A stretch of 9,125 nucleotides of DNA from Bordetella parapertussis (lineage in GTDB: Bacteria > Pseudomonadota > Gammaproteobacteria > Burkholderiales > Burkholderiaceae_B): the NCBI GenBank assembly GCA_945872285.1, contig CAMBZR010000101.1, forward strand, positions 1-9,125. The letters are read 5' to 3'. Below the pieces are notes generated by a model, which ran no database searches, was not told where the DNA came from, and was given only the letters and a program-made list of their open reading frames with translations. The position numbers and the translations under genes were made by a program. Positions 1 through 6,556 of this stretch are shown here, piece by piece. How positions within the stretch are numbered: the stretch's first letter is position 1; the number at the start of each line of letters is the position of its first letter.

Positions 1-645
1 GTGGTGGCGATGGCTCAGCAAGAAGGCTTTGAAGTTTATGCGCTGAGTTTTCGTTATGGCCAACGTCACTCGATTGAGCTTGAGCGGGCTGCCGCCTTTG
101 CCAAGTTGCGCGGCGTGGCGAGCCACGCTATTCTGGATATCGATCTACGCAGCTTTGGCGGCTCGGCGCTGACCGCCGATATCGACGTGCCAAAAGGTCA
201 CTCTGTAGATGACATCAGCGCGGGGATCCCAATCACTTATGTACCCGCACGCAACACGATATTTTTAAGTTTTGCGTTGGGCTGGGCCGAGGTGCTCGGT
301 GCGCAAGATATTTTTGTGGGTGTCAATGCGATGGATTACAGCGGCTACCCCGATTGTCGCCCAGAGTTTATTGAGGCCTTTGAACACTTAGGCAACCTTG
401 CCACCAAGGCGGGTGTCGAAGGCGCGCAGCGGCTGAAGATTCGCGCACCACTGATCAACATGACCAAGGCCGATATTATTCGTAAGGGTTTAGAGCTTGG
501 GGTCGATTTTTCAGAAACGACTAGCTGCTACGACCCCGCACCAAATGGCGCGCCCTGCAAGCAGTGTGACTCGTGCTTGCTCAGGGCTAAGGGGTTTGCG
601 CAGGTGGGGATCAAAGATCCTTTGGACGCAAAATTTGCAGCATAG
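1..645 (+). CDS. queC: 7-cyano-7-deazaguanine synthase QueC, 5'-truncated by the window edge
   Basis: QueC is a cytosolic ATP- and zinc-dependent enzyme that converts 7-carboxy-7-deazaguanine plus ammonia to preQ0 in the queuosine tRNA-modification pathway. The visible 214 residues match the family from just after the N-terminal PP-loop (SGGxDS), which would lie left of the window. The GTG at position 1 is therefore an internal valine codon, not a start, and roughly 15-20 residues are missing. Diagnostic stretches are LSFRYGQRH (residues 15-23), [12 protein letters not shown] (81-92), [18 protein letters not shown] (107-124), and the C-terminal zinc site formed by Cys176, Cys186, Cys189 and Cys192 followed by LRAKGF. 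The stop is TAG at 643-645. It is convergent with the TRAP operon and unrelated to it. The family call is near certain; the 5' end is unknown. Confidence 0.96.
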   Translation: MVAMAQQEGFEVYALSFRYGQRHSIELERAAAFAKLRGVASHAILDIDLRSFGGSALTADIDVPKGHSVDDISAGIPITYVPARNTIFLSFALGWAEVLGAQDIFVGVNAMDYSGYPDCRPEFIEAFEHLGNLATKAGVEGAQRLKIRAPLINMTKADIIRKGLELGVDFSETTSCYDPAPNGAPCKQCDSCLLRAKGFAQVGIKDPLDAKFAA

Positions 646-655
646 GCGCGCCATG

Positions 656-684
656 AAAAAACGGGCACGCTATGTGCCCGTTTT
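656..684. terminator. Bidirectional intrinsic terminator between queC and dctM
   Basis: A perfect 8-bp stem, ACGGGCAC (661-668) and GTGCCCGT (674-681), encloses a 5-base loop. It is flanked by A5 on the left (656-660) and T3 on the right (682-684), so it can terminate in both directions. Read on the - strand the stem is followed by six U residues (positions 661 to 656), so it is the stronger terminator for dctM. Read on the + strand it ends in UUUU (681-684) and starts 15 bases after the queC stop. It sits exactly where two convergent genes meet. Confidence 0.88.
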
Positions 685-718
685 GTACTGCAACATGCTA
701 AAGGCTACGCGGGTTGAA

Positions 719-1987
719 CTATTGCAGCGCTAAGGCAAAGCCAGGCACATAAGTCACCAACATCAACACAATCAACATCACACCCACAAAGGGCAGCATC
801 ACGCGCGATACGTCAGTGAGTTTTAAGCCACTAATCGCCATCCCAACAAACAAACAATAACCAATCGGTGGCGCCGCCATACCGATCGCCACATTCGTCA
901 CAATAATCGCACCAAAGTGAATGGGGCTAATCGCAAAACTATTTGCAATCGCAATCAGCAGCGGCCCAAACACGACCATGATGGCGATTTCATCCATCAC
1001 AGCGGCCACTAAAAAGAACACCAAATTTAGCACCAACAACATAATCCATTTTTCTTGGATGTTTGCGGCTAGCCACGTCGCTGCCTTGGGAGCCAGCTGC
1101 TCTTGTGCAACCAAAATACCAAAGCCGGCCGAGAATACAATAATCGACATGACAATCGCAGTGACTTTAGTTGAGCGCCACACGATCTCAGGCAATTCGC
1201 GCCACTTCAAACGCTTTTCAACGACCGTGCCAATAAACAGTGCATACACACAACTCACAACCGCCGCCTCAGTCGGGGTAAAGACACCACCATAAATGCC
1301 GCCTAGAACAATGGCGGGCGCGAGCAGCGCCCAAATACCATCGCGCAGAGCCGCGCGTATTTCTGCCATTGTCGCGCGTGGTTGCGTGGGGATTTTGTGC
1401 TTTTTAGCGTGCCACCAACAAACCACCATCAACCCCGCGGCCATCAACAAGCCGGGCAAAATCCCCGCGCTAAACAAACGCGAGATTGACTGTTCTGCGA
1501 TCACACCCCAGATCACAAACGCAATCGACGGCGGGATCAAGGGGGCCAAAATGCCGGCGCTCACCGCAACCGCCGTCGCAAAAGGTTTGCTATAGCCGCG
1601 CTCGGCCATGGCCGGGATCATAATCGCGCCAATTGCCGCGGTTGTCGCAGGCGCAGAGCCAGAAATTGCGGCAAAAATAGCTGCGGCAAGCACTGTCACC
1701 AAGCCCAAACCACCTGTCAGATGTCGCACAAACACTTCGGCCACTTTAATTAAGCGTTGCGACAACCCGCCCGCAGACATCAACTCGCCCGCCAGCATAA
1801 AAAATGGGATTGCCAGCAACGAAAACGATTGCGTGCCGGCCACAACCGTCTGCGGCAACAGCATAGGTTCAATGCCAGAGACCAATAAAGACAGCGCCAC
1901 GACGATACCGATCGCAAAGGCAAACGGCACCCCCAGCAACATCAAAACGCCAAACCCTGCCGACAACAACCAAGCGGTACTACTCAT
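719..1987 (-). CDS. dctM: TRAP transporter large membrane subunit (DctM family)
   Basis: This is the large integral membrane subunit of a tripartite ATP-independent periplasmic transporter. It forms the ion-coupled translocation path for the ligand delivered by DctP. The protein has 422 residues, the usual size, and is almost wholly hydrophobic with about 11-12 membrane segments. Family motifs are ISGSAPATTAAIGAIMIP (108-125), GILAPLIPPSI (145-155), TPTEAAVVS (237-245), MDEIAIMVVFGPLL (331-344) and TNVAIGMAAPPIGYCLFV (364-381). The last motif has AAPP where many family members have TPP. The ATG at 1987 overlaps the end of dctQ by 8 bases, and GGAG (1995-1998 on the complement) lies 7 bases upstream, which fits translational coupling. 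It is the last gene of the operon, followed by the terminator at 656-684. The symbol is a family-level name: the substrate cannot be read from this subunit. Confidence 0.95.
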   Translation of the reverse strand: MSSTAWLLSAGFGVLMLLGVPFAFAIGIVVALSLLVSGIEPMLLPQTVVAGTQSFSLLAIPFFMLAGELMSAGGLSQRLIKVAEVFVRHLTGGLGLVTVLAAAIFAAISGSAPATTAAIGAIMIPAMAERGYSKPFATAVAVSAGILAPLIPPSIAFVIWGVIAEQSISRLFSAGILPGLLMAAGLMVVCWWHAKKHKIPTQPRATMAEIRAALRDGIWALLAPAIVLGGIYGGVFTPTEAAVVSCVYALFIGTVVEKRLKWRELPEIVWRSTKVTAIVMSIIVFSAGFGILVAQEQLAPKAATWLAANIQEKWIMLLVLNLVFFLVAAVMDEIAIMVVFGPLLIAIANSFAISPIHFGAIIVTNVAIGMAAPPIGYCLFVGMAISGLKLTDVSRVMLPFVGVMLIVLMLVTYVPGFALALQ

Positions 1988-2450
1988 TTAAAGACTCCGC
2001 CCAGGGCAGTAAACGTTCAAAAGAAAACAGGGCAATTAATACCCCAAAGGTGGGTGCTGCTGCGTATAAAAACTCAATCGGAAAGCCAATCGCTGCCGAG
2101 GTTGCGCCGCGCGTTTCGAGAAGATAGTTCCAGCCCGCATAGGCAATAAAAATCCCCAAGGCACTCATTAAGAGCGCCACCAGAGCCTCTGCCGTGCGAT
2201 GTAACGACTTGGGTAACAAGCCAATGACCAAATCCATGCGCGCGTGAGACATTCGACGAATACCAATCACCGTCGAAAGCACCACGACCCAGGCAAAGCC
2301 AAGCAAGGCAAGTTCTTCGCTCCAGGACAAGGCTTTGCCAAACACATAACGCAAGAAAACTTGTGCGCTTAGAGTTAAGAGCATCAGCAGCACAATCACG
2401 ACTGCAGCCATCTTCAAAACGCTTTCGAGCCTGTCAAAAAACTGCCGCAT
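1980..2450 (-). CDS. dctQ: TRAP transporter small membrane subunit (DctQ family)
   Basis: The small four-helix membrane subunit pairs with DctM in the inner membrane and supports docking of the binding protein. Membrane segments lie near residues 13-35, 47-64, 86-107 and 124-144. The family signature is clear: FLRYVFGKALSWSEELALLG (32-51), then RRMSHARMDL (65-74) with the usual His and Asp after the second helix. The ATG at 2450 is chosen, giving 156 residues, because GGAA lies 7 bases upstream. An in-frame TTG at 2468 would add six residues but has no ribosome binding site and sits closer to the terminator stem at 2480-2511. The 3' end overlaps dctM by 8 bases. The role follows from the family and from its place between dctP and dctM. 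Confidence 0.92.
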   Translation of the reverse strand: MRQFFDRLESVLKMAAVVIVLLMLLTLSAQVFLRYVFGKALSWSEELALLGFAWVVVLSTVIGIRRMSHARMDLVIGLLPKSLHRTAEALVALLMSALGIFIAYAGWNYLLETRGATSAAIGFPIEFLYAAAPTFGVLIALFSFERLLPWAESLNE

Positions 2451-2479
2451 CGCGCTGTTCCAATCCAAAAGTACTGTTG

Positions 2480-2511
2480 AAAAAAAAGCGCCCGTCGCCG
2501 AGCGCTTTTTT
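2480..2511 (-). terminator. Intra-operon intrinsic terminator/attenuator between dctP and dctQ
   Basis: Read on the - strand the RNA has the stem GCGCUCG / CGGGCGC around a GCGA tetraloop (complement of 2488-2505). Six A residues precede it and eight U residues follow it (2487 down to 2480), so the stem can extend by A-U pairs. It begins 8 bases after the dctP stop, and the dctQ ATG is 29 bases beyond the U-tract. The stem has one G.U wobble on the - strand but a C/A mismatch if read on the + strand, so the orientation fits the TRAP operon. Inference: partial termination here makes dctP mRNA more abundant than dctQM mRNA. Confidence 0.85.
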
Positions 2512-2519
2512 AAACTTGC

Positions 2520-3518
2520 TTATTTTACTGCGTCGAGTGCTTGATTAATCAAAGCATCACCGACAGCGGCACGCGACTTGTCGTAAATCGGTTGAACCGA
2601 TTTACGGAAAAGCGCGACATCGGCCACTTTGTTAATAATCATGCCTTTTTGCGCCAGACCTGTCAGCAAAGCCTTCTCGTTGACCAGCGCCGCTGCGCGC
2701 TGCTCAGCTGTCGCAGTCTTGCCCGCTTCGAGTACTGCTGTCTTTTGCTCGGGCGTGAGCTTATCCATCGTGCGTTTTGAGATCAACAAAGCAATCGCCG
2801 AATAGGTGTGATTGGTCATCGACAAAAACTTTGTTACTTCATACATTTTTGAGCTGTCAATCACGGCGACCGGAATCTCAAGACCGTCAATCGTGCCTTG
2901 CTGAACGGCGGTAAAGACCTCGCCCCAGGCCATCGGCACGGCTGCGCCACCCAACGAAGTAAACATATCGATGTACATTGGGTTTTGCATCACACGGTAT
3001 TTAACGCCAGTCACATCAGCTGGCACGCCGACGGGCTTTTTGTTATTGATCATCTGGCGAAAGCCACCTTCCATATATCCCAACACAAGCATATTTTTCT
3101 TGGCTAACAGCGCCGACAAATCATTGCCAAGCTTGCCATCTAATGCCTTGCGTGCTTGTTCTTCGCTCGAATATAAAAAGGGCAAATCGTTGACTTGATA
3201 GGCGGGCTCGATTTGAGCAAGCACGGCGTTCGTCATGATCGTCATATCGACCGTGCCGAAACGTACGGCCTCCATGACCTGCTTTTCTTCGCCGAGTTGG
3301 CGATTAGGATAAAGCTGAACCTCGATCGAGCCTTTAGAGTTGGCCTCTACGGCCTTCTTGAAAGCCTTTGCACCCACTGTGTAAGGATCAGTCGGGCTGT
3401 CGACAGTGGTCCAGCCGAATTTTAAAATAGTCTTTTGAGCCAACGCTTGGGTGGGTGCGCCCAACGCGAAGGTTGCAGCAACCAGGGCCGACAGCGCAAA
3501 TAAGTGACGACGTTTCAT
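2520..3518 (-). CDS. dctP: TRAP transporter periplasmic substrate-binding protein (DctP family)
   Basis: This is a secreted binding protein that captures an organic acid in the periplasm and passes it to the DctQM membrane pair. The 332-residue product starts with a Sec signal peptide: basic MKRRH, a hydrophobic core, and a likely cleavage at ALA|QK after residue 27. DctP-fold markers are the N-terminal strand ILKFGW (31-36), PNRQLGEEKQVMEAV (71-85), DLPFLY (111-116), KYRVMQNPMY (173-182) and MAWGEVFTAVQQGTIDGLE (197-215). Arg175 corresponds to the conserved arginine that pairs with the ligand carboxylate in this family, so a carboxylate ligand is likely. GGAGA (complement of 3523-3527) lies 4 bases before the ATG, a good ribosome binding site. 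Only 20 bases separate it from the upstream hydrolase gene. The exact ligand is unknown. Confidence 0.95.
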   Translation of the reverse strand: MKRRHLFALSALVAATFALGAPTQALAQKTILKFGWTTVDSPTDPYTVGAKAFKKAVEANSKGSIEVQLYPNRQLGEEKQVMEAVRFGTVDMTIMTNAVLAQIEPAYQVNDLPFLYSSEEQARKALDGKLGNDLSALLAKKNMLVLGYMEGGFRQMINNKKPVGVPADVTGVKYRVMQNPMYIDMFTSLGGAAVPMAWGEVFTAVQQGTIDGLEIPVAVIDSSKMYEVTKFLSMTNHTYSAIALLISKRTMDKLTPEQKTAVLEAGKTATAEQRAAALVNEKALLTGLAQKGMIINKVADVALFRKSVQPIYDKSRAAVGDALINQALDAVK

Positions 3519-3538
3519 AGAATCTCCGATTTTGAAGG

Positions 3539-4429
3539 TTAAACGTTTTTAAAAGTGTTGTGAATAAAGGGAGCAAAGTCATACAAAACTTCTGGGTTTT
3601 TTACAAGAATCTGGTGCCGTAGCACGGCGTCAGGCAACCATTTAAACACCGCATCGGCAATATCACCATCATTTGGCATAGGTGCAGCGATATTTGGGTG
3701 GGGCCAATCTGTGCCCCAAACTAGACGATCTGTGCGTGTCGCTAACAAGGCATCCACAAACGGCTGGATCGCTGCCCACTTATCCGCGGGTTCAACCACC
3801 CGATAAGCACCCGACAATTTCACCCAGGCGATGCCCTCTTTTACCAAGGCGCACATGTTCTTAAAGCCCGCGTCATTGACGTCAGGCTTTGAAGGATGGC
3901 CGAAGTGATCAAAGACGACAGGCACACCCAACTTGGCAGCCCATGCTGGGATCTCGGGTTGCGCGGCCACATCCACTAAAAACTGGATATGCCAACCAAA
4001 CGGCTTTAAGCGTTTCGCCAGGCTTTCGGCGTCACTCAGTTGACCGCCACCCGCAAACAAAATATTTACACGCGTTCCGCGGGTACCGGCCTGATGCAAT
4101 GTTTCAATCTCTTTGTCAGACACGTCTAGTGGCAAAACACCGACCGAACGCAAGCGGTCAGGATGGGCGCGCAGCGTGTCATACAGCGTGGCATGGTCAT
4201 GGCCATAGACAGACGGGTGAACGAGCACCGCGCGATCGGCACCAATAGCATTGTTCATCGTTTCAAACGCCGCCCAAGGAGCCAGACTTGGCGTATACGA
4301 GCGCCTTGTTGTGTAGGGATATTTGGCAGCATCTTCAAACACATGAAAATGACAATCCACCGTACCCGCAGGCAATTTTTGTTTAGGTGCCACCCCTGGG
4401 TCAAAGGGTAAGTAAGAATCAGTCTGCAT
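3539..4429 (-). CDS. Amidohydrolase-family metal hydrolase, 2-pyrone-4,6-dicarboxylate lactonase-like
   Basis: This is a 296-residue TIM-barrel hydrolase of the amidohydrolase-2 type (PF04909-like), cytosolic with no signal peptide. It resembles LigI, which opens 2-pyrone-4,6-dicarboxylate to oxalomesaconate in protocatechuate and gallate breakdown. Visible active-site pattern: DCHFH with His27 and His29 after strand 1, HPS at 71-73, GTRGTR with Arg117 and Arg120, FDHFGH with His175, SGAYR with Arg210, and WGTDWPHP with Asp241 after strand 8. From recalled LigI residues, the HxH, His, Arg and Asp positions correspond with small offsets. The extra arginines suggest a di- or tricarboxylate substrate. 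It is the first gene of the TRAP operon, so it probably acts on the imported acid or its lactone. The ATG at 4429 has only a weak ribosome binding site. The superfamily is certain; the PDC lactonase activity is a hypothesis. Confidence 0.85.
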   Translation of the reverse strand: MQTDSYLPFDPGVAPKQKLPAGTVDCHFHVFEDAAKYPYTTRRSYTPSLAPWAAFETMNNAIGADRAVLVHPSVYGHDHATLYDTLRAHPDRLRSVGVLPLDVSDKEIETLHQAGTRGTRVNILFAGGGQLSDAESLAKRLKPFGWHIQFLVDVAAQPEIPAWAAKLGVPVVFDHFGHPSKPDVNDAGFKNMCALVKEGIAWVKLSGAYRVVEPADKWAAIQPFVDALLATRTDRLVWGTDWPHPNIAAPMPNDGDIADAVFKWLPDAVLRHQILVKNPEVLYDFAPFIHNTFKNV

Positions 4430-4454
4430 AACGCTTGTTTTGTCTCGGTGCGGA

Positions 4455-4480
4455 CGGGGCTATCTATGAGTTGAGCCCCG
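4455..4480 (-). other. Stem-loop in the probable 5' leader of the hydrolase/TRAP operon
   Basis: A perfect 7-bp GC-rich inverted repeat, CGGGGCT (4455-4461) and AGCCCCG (4474-4480), has a 12-base loop and ends 25 bases upstream of the hydrolase ATG. No U-tract follows in either direction, so it is not a standard terminator. It may shape the leader RNA or the 3' end of a transcript read from the other side; its role is unknown. Confidence 0.5.
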
Positions 4481-4490
4481 CCTCTTGGTT

Positions 4491-4510
4491 TGTGACGATA
4501 TCACAGTGAT
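4491..4510. promoter_or_regulatory. Candidate operator: overlapping inverted repeats upstream of the hydrolase/TRAP operon
   Basis: TGTGA (4491-4495) and TCACA (4501-4505) form a perfect dyad with a 5-base spacer. The right arm is shared with a second dyad, ATCAC-A-GTGAT (4500-4510). The GTGA/TCAC half-site thus occurs three times in 20 bases, 62-82 bases upstream of the hydrolase ATG. This is the arrangement expected of a transcription-factor site. The spacing is one base short of the CRP consensus, so the regulator is not identified, and no convincing -35/-10 pair was found beside it. Confidence 0.5.
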
Positions 4511-4536
4511 CCCTCGCGTTGCTAGGCATTCGTCAG

Positions 4537-4573
4537 GCCGACATCGGCTGAGCATGCTCGCGCCTCGTGCACG
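4537..4573 (-). other. Cluster of three inverted repeats at the 3' end of ugpC
   Basis: Within the 168-base gap after ugpC, three short perfect inverted repeats follow one another: CGTGCACG (4566-4573), GAGCATGCTC (4550-4559) and GCCGA-CA-TCGGC (4537-4548). None is followed by a U-tract on the - strand, so this is not a classical intrinsic terminator. It may be a structured 3' end with Rho-dependent termination, or binding sites for the downstream operon. No coding sequence is supported in this gap. Confidence 0.35.
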
Positions 4574-4597
4574 CACCCAATGCCCTAGCGAAAACCC

Positions 4598-5602
4598 TTA
4601 GGCGCGCAGACCAGTGCGAGCGTCAAACAGGTGCATCCGATCTGCGCGCGGCTTGGCGTAGATCGTATCGCCTAATTTTGGTACTGGTTGCTCTTCGTGA
4701 ATACGTACGATCAGCGCTTCGTCTTGCAGGCGGCAATACAACAAACGCTCAGCGCCTAAGAGCTCAATGCCCTCGACCGTTAACGCCCAGCCCTCACTGC
4801 CCACTTCAAGGTGTTCGGGCCGTATCCCCAGGATTGAGCCTGTGACCGCACCCGGTGGGTGCTTAAGCAAGTTCATCGGCGGCGAACCGATAAAACTGGC
4901 CACAAACGTACTTGCGGGCGTGTTGTACACCTCGGCTGGCGTACCGAACTGTTCCATCACTCCGGCGTTCATGACCAGCATGCGCTGCGCCAAGGTCATG
5001 GCTTCAACCTGGTCGTGCGTCACAAACAGCGAGGTGATCCCTAGCTCTCGGTGCAATTTTTGAATTTCAAGTCGCGTTTGTGCGCGTAATTTTGCATCTA
5101 GGTTAGAGAGGGGTTCATCAAACAGAAATACCTGAGGTTGGCGTACGATCGCTCGCCCCATGGCCACGCGCTGACGTTGCCCACCTGACAGCGCACGTGG
5201 CTTGCGGTCTAGGTACGGCATCAATTCAAGAATACCCGCCGCTTTTTCTACACGCGCTCTGATCTCATCCTTCGGCAAGCGCGCGATTTTGAGACCATAC
5301 GCCATGTTGTCGAAGACCGTCATGTGCGGATACAGCGCATAGTTTTGAAATACCATCGCTATGTCGCGCTCGGCCGGCTCAAGGTCATTGACCACGCGTG
5401 CGCCGATTGAAATGGTGCCCGCGGTGATTTCTTCGAGCCCAGCCACCATCCGTAGCAGGGTTGACTTGCCGCAGCCTGAGGGGCCAACAATCACAACAAA
5501 CTCGCCGTCGCCGATTTCAGCCGAGACGTCATGGATCACCTGTACCGCGGCTTTACCTACGCCATACTGCTTCACGATGTTTTTTAAAGAAATGGCAGCC
5601 AT
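4598..5602 (-). CDS. ugpC: sn-Glycerol-3-phosphate ABC importer, ATP-binding subunit UgpC
   Basis: The cytoplasmic ATPase that powers the UgpBAEC importer. All ABC motifs are intact: Walker [10 protein letters not shown] (40-48), Q-loop Gln86 in [13 protein letters not shown], signature [16 protein letters not shown] (138-153), Walker B VFLFDE (158-163), D-loop SNLDAKLR (166-173), and the switch histidine His196 in [15 protein letters not shown]. The MalK/UgpC-type C-terminal regulatory (TOBE) domain starts after [14 protein letters not shown] (233-246) and contains LGIRPEHL (258-265) and the terminal [11 protein letters not shown]. The protein has 334 residues against about 356 in E. coli; the missing part falls between MNLL and LGIRPEH, in the first strands of the regulatory domain. 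The ATG at 5602 is the natural family start but has a poor ribosome binding site. Last gene of the ugp operon, 81 bases after ugpE. Confidence 0.95.
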   Translation of the reverse strand: MAAISLKNIVKQYGVGKAAVQVIHDVSAEIGDGEFVVIVGPSGCGKSTLLRMVAGLEEITAGTISIGARVVNDLEPAERDIAMVFQNYALYPHMTVFDNMAYGLKIARLPKDEIRARVEKAAGILELMPYLDRKPRALSGGQRQRVAMGRAIVRQPQVFLFDEPLSNLDAKLRAQTRLEIQKLHRELGITSLFVTHDQVEAMTLAQRMLVMNAGVMEQFGTPAEVYNTPASTFVASFIGSPPMNLLKHPPGAVTGSILGIRPEHLEVGSEGWALTVEGIELLGAERLLYCRLQDEALIVRIHEEQPVPKLGDTIYAKPRADRMHLFDARTGLRA

Positions 5603-5620
5603 ATCGCTTTACGCTTGAGG

Positions 5621-5647
5621 GTTTGTTTACTGGGAGATTGTTTGTTT
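5621..5647. repeat. Short direct repeat GTTTGTTT in the ugpE-ugpC gap
   Basis: GTTTGTTT occurs at 5621-5628 and again at 5640-5647, each next to a GGG run (one before, one after). On the ugp mRNA this reads AAACAAAC twice, making an unstructured A/C-rich stretch ahead of ugpC. It may be chance, or a landing site for an RNA-binding protein or ribosome standby site; the sequence alone cannot decide. Confidence 0.3.
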
Positions 5648-5660
5648 GGGCATTGTTGAG

Positions 5661-5676
5661 ATTGAGCTCACTCAAT
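5661..5676 (-). other. Intercistronic stem-loop between ugpE and ugpC
   Basis: A perfect 6-bp stem, ATTGAG / CTCAAT, with a 4-base loop (5667-5670) begins 7 bases after the ugpE stop. A second TTGAG at 5656-5660 can compete for the same CTCAA arm, giving two alternative folds. No U-tract follows, so read-through into ugpC is expected. A role in mRNA stability or processing is possible. Confidence 0.45.
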
Positions 5677-5683
5677 GTTCGCT

Positions 5684-6538
5684 TCATTTTTCAGAATCTA
5701 CCAGTCCTTTGACAAACCATTTTTGCATCAGCACGACAACAAGGGCTGGCGGCAACATGGCCAGCATTGCAGTCGCCATCACGACGTTCCATTCAGTGTA
5801 GGCATCACCCGAAATCAAACGTCTAATCCCCATCACTACCGGATACATATTTTCGTTCGTGGTCACCAGCAAAGGCCACAAGTATTGATTCCAGCCATAA
5901 ATAAATTGAATCACAAACAGCGCCGCGATACTGGTCCGTGACAGCGGAAACAACACATCCTTAAAAAACCGCATCGGCCCTGCGCCATCCATGCGCGCAG
6001 CCTCGACCAATTCATCGGGAACGGTCAGAAAGAACTGCCTGAACAAAAAGGTTGCAGTGGCGGACGCCATCAAGGGCACCGTCAGCCCCGCGTACGAGTT
6101 CAGCATGCCAAGATTGGACACCACCTCGTAGGTGGGCCCGATACGCACCTCAACCGGCAGCATTAGGGTGATAAAAATCAGCCAAAAAACAAGCCCTCGA
6201 AACGGAAACCTGAAATAGACAATGGCAAAGGCCGAGAGCATTGAGATGGTGATTTTTCCGAGGCTGATTAAAAGCGCGGTGACCAGGCTGACCCACATCA
6301 TCGGCCAAGCCGGTGAAATACGCCCACCCGACTCAGTGCTGCCGCCAAACAACGCGACGCGATAGGTGTCGAACATATGCTCGCCGGGCACCAAAGACAT
6401 CGGAATCGCTTGCGTAATTTGTGCAGTTGTTTGGGTTGACGCGACGATCGTCACATACACCGGAAACGCCACAATCAAGACCCCTAGTAGCAACACCAGA
6501 TGAGACAAGACGGTCAGGCCGGGGCGTCTTTCAATCAT
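5684..6538 (-). CDS. ugpE: sn-Glycerol-3-phosphate ABC importer, permease UgpE
   Basis: One of the two inner-membrane permease subunits of the glycerol-3-phosphate importer. It has 284 residues with about six membrane helices, close to the 281 of E. coli UgpE. Near-identical stretches to the remembered E. coli protein include [20 protein letters not shown] (93-112), [12 protein letters not shown] (122-133), [15 protein letters not shown] (156-170), [11 protein letters not shown] (214-224) and the C-terminus [10 protein letters not shown]. The EAA loop that contacts the ATPase is [18 protein letters not shown] (175-192). The ATG at 6538 gives the family N-terminus MIE-RP; only weak ribosome binding site resemblance precedes it. 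It starts 18 bases after the ugpA stop, so translation may be coupled. Confidence 0.97.
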   Translation of the reverse strand: MIERRPGLTVLSHLVLLLGVLIVAFPVYVTIVASTQTTAQITQAIPMSLVPGEHMFDTYRVALFGGSTESGGRISPAWPMMWVSLVTALLISLGKITISMLSAFAIVYFRFPFRGLVFWLIFITLMLPVEVRIGPTYEVVSNLGMLNSYAGLTVPLMASATATFLFRQFFLTVPDELVEAARMDGAGPMRFFKDVLFPLSRTSIAALFVIQFIYGWNQYLWPLLVTTNENMYPVVMGIRRLISGDAYTEWNVVMATAMLAMLPPALVVVLMQKWFVKGLVDSEK

Positions 6539-6556
6539 GATGATTTTTTGTGGTGC

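Noticed and set aside
497..733. Open frame overlapping the end of queC and the terminator
   Set aside because: It runs through the queC zinc-site codons in another frame and across a terminator hairpin, with no recognisable protein.
1608..1991. Long open frame antisense to dctM (also 921-1295 and 1296-1595)
   Set aside because: Low-complexity Ala/Thr/Pro-rich products are mirror images of the hydrophobic dctM codons; there is no ribosome binding site or family resemblance.
3388..3582. Open frame on the - strand across the hydrolase-dctP junction
   Set aside because: It overlaps both real genes out of frame and has no ribosome binding site; the junction is explained by a normal 20-base operon gap.
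3889..4248. Open frames antisense to the hydrolase (3889-4248, 4163-4411)
   Set aside because: The His/Arg/Gln-rich composition is typical of antisense frames, and the opposite strand codes for a full conserved enzyme.
4491..4505. TGTGA-N5-TCACA as a CRP site
   Set aside because: The CRP consensus has a 6-base spacer; here it is 5. The dyad is kept only as an operator of unknown specificity.
4567..4845. Open frame on the + strand starting in the ugpC-hydrolase gap
   Set aside because: Most of it is antisense to the ugpC 3' end and it shows no domain.
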